From DATAPE01 sp036265345 (GTDB taxonomy: Bacteria > Actinomycetota > CADDZG01 > WHSQ01): 6,491 nucleotides of DNA. Position numbers and translations under genes: made by a program. A model generated the notes under the pieces. The model did not search any database, was not told where the DNA came from, and saw only the letters and a program-made list of their open reading frames with translations. Position 1 is the first letter of the stretch, and every line of letters begins with the position of its first letter. Shown one piece after another: positions 5,918 to 6,491 of this stretch. The DNA is taken from the NCBI GenBank assembly GCA_036265345.1, contig DATAPE010000051.1, positions 1 to 6,491 on the forward strand, in the 5' to 3' direction.

Positions 5918-6040
5918 CCATCCTTCGCCTGTCTGTGATGTGAGCTCGTTGAGGATGTAACGGCCTTCGCGTGGATGGCAGGAGAGGATGGCTTGCCATC
6001 CGAAGCTCGCTCAACGTCAGTTCCGCGAGCGAAGGATGGT
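5917..6040. repeat. 124-bp nested palindrome with 12-bp terminal inverted repeats
   Basis: The ends are a perfect 12-bp inverted pair, ACCATCCTTCGC (5917-5928) and GCGAAGGATGGT (6029-6040). Inside lie CGTTGAG (5947-5953) with CTCAACG (6010-6016), CTTCG (5965-5969) with CGAAG (6001-6005), and GATGGC (5974-5979 or 5987-5992) with GCCATC (5995-6000). All are nested in order, so one long imperfect hairpin can form. No protein fits. The size and layout suggest a miniature non-autonomous mobile element or a REP/BIME-like repeat. No flanking target duplication is obvious. Confidence 0.55.
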
Positions 6041-6070
6041 ACCGGTACGGGGTTATGACGAACGGTGGGA
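6041..6070 (+). repeat. Dispersed repeat, copy C (ACCGGTACGG family)
   Basis: This copy begins ACCGGTACGGGGTT, identical to copy A for its first 14 bases, and matches it at 22 of 30 positions without gaps. It follows the long palindrome with no spacer: the GGT that ends the palindrome also completes the GGTACCGGTACGG core shared with copy B. Confidence 0.55.
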
Positions 6071-6491
6071 GGTCAGATTCCAGGGAGTTACGGCCGGCCT
6101 GTAGCGCCGCACCGATCCCGAGCGACGGAAAGTAATGCTCGCCAGACCGTACGAACGGTGCCATCCGTCTAGGCGGACCATCAGGACGGATCGTGAGGAA
6201 GTTGTGCCCCGACCCCGCGGCTGCATCCGATAGCGTAGAAAACGAAGTCTGGAACGGTCTCAATTGATTTGATTTCGCCTGGGTGCGAGCGCAGGTCCGA
6301 TCGGATCCTGCATCCCGCACACGCCGGCGGCGTCATCGTATAGGGGGACTCGGCCGTACAGCAGACGAGAATTCCGATGGAGGGTCGCACCTTACCCTGT
6401 TTGACAGGACCGCGCGTGTCCGTCATTCTAGCCTCAGCCTTCGCTGCGGCTTCCGCGCTTTTTTCATAGCCGTCATACGTGGGGCCCACGC
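6071..6491. other. Right-end stretch without a recognisable gene
   Basis: I see no gene I can defend here. A minus-strand frame is open from the right edge down to a TGA at 6183-6181 (about 102 codons, containing TYDGYEKSAEAAAKAEARM). It has no recognised motif and mixed third-position usage, and its upstream part is outside the window, so it could be the end of a real gene or chance. Short inverted repeats are present: ACCGT/ACGGT (6146-6159), ATCCGTC/GACGGAT (6163-6191), and AGCC-CAGC/GCTG-GGCT (6430-6451), the last followed after seven bases by TTTTTT (6459-6464). These may be decayed repeat sequence; none is a firm terminator. Confidence 0.4.

Noticed and set aside
5835..6320. 161-codon minus-strand frame over the hairpins, in frame with the GIY-YIG gene
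   Set aside because: It runs through inverted repeats, has no recognisable domain and ends at the TAG upstream of the GIY-YIG start; it is more likely non-coding repeat DNA.
1..6491. CRISPR arrays and tRNA genes
   Set aside because: No regularly spaced direct repeats and no T-loop/acceptor combination could be found; GGTTCGATTCG near 4371 lies within the regulator gene and lacks cloverleaf partners.

Overview
This is a GC-rich stretch of bacterial chromosome that looks like a soil Acidobacteriota, most likely of the Vicinamibacteria type. That placement is an inference. It rests on three things: a membrane-anchored winged-helix/PD40 propeller regulator, secreted proteins of the DUF1080/concanavalin-like kind, and a solo GIY-YIG protein of a form I associate with these genomes. 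There are no rRNA, tRNA or CRISPR genes and no complete insertion sequence.

Layout, left to right. A secreted DUF1080-type protein (minus strand) runs off the left edge. It is divergent from a LURP-one/phospholipid-scramblase-like gene (500-1084, plus), and the 238-bp spacer between them holds a plausible minus-strand promoter that overlaps a 10-bp palindrome. Next come a doubtful 88-codon frame (1146-1412, minus) and a secreted M48-type metalloprotease (1416-2186, minus). The protease is divergent from the largest gene, a regulator (2311-4524, plus) made of a DNA-binding winged helix, one membrane segment and a long TolB-like propeller. A likely terminator hairpin lies between the regulator and the convergent secreted jelly-roll protein (4715-5368, minus). 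A small solo GIY-YIG nuclease-like gene with a TTG start follows (5478-5723, minus). From 5767 to 6491 I see no convincing gene, but 5767-6040 is packed with hairpins.

The genes do not form one pathway. The theme is cell-envelope and secreted proteins: two probable signal-peptide proteins of jelly-roll or DUF1080 type, a secreted metalloprotease, and a membrane one-component regulator that may sense something outside the cytoplasm and could control its divergent protease neighbour.

The most unusual signals are outside the genes. A repeat of about 30 bp with the core ACCGGTACGG occurs three times in the same orientation (1444-1473, 4646-4675, 6041-6070). One copy forms the C-terminal tail of the protease and another sits between convergent genes. 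The third abuts a 124-bp nested palindrome (5917-6040), the last of four consecutive hairpins just upstream of the GIY-YIG gene. A small nuclease beside structured repeats resembles the REP/RAYT arrangement, but with a GIY-YIG protein instead of a Y1 transposase. This is a hypothesis, not a demonstrated system.
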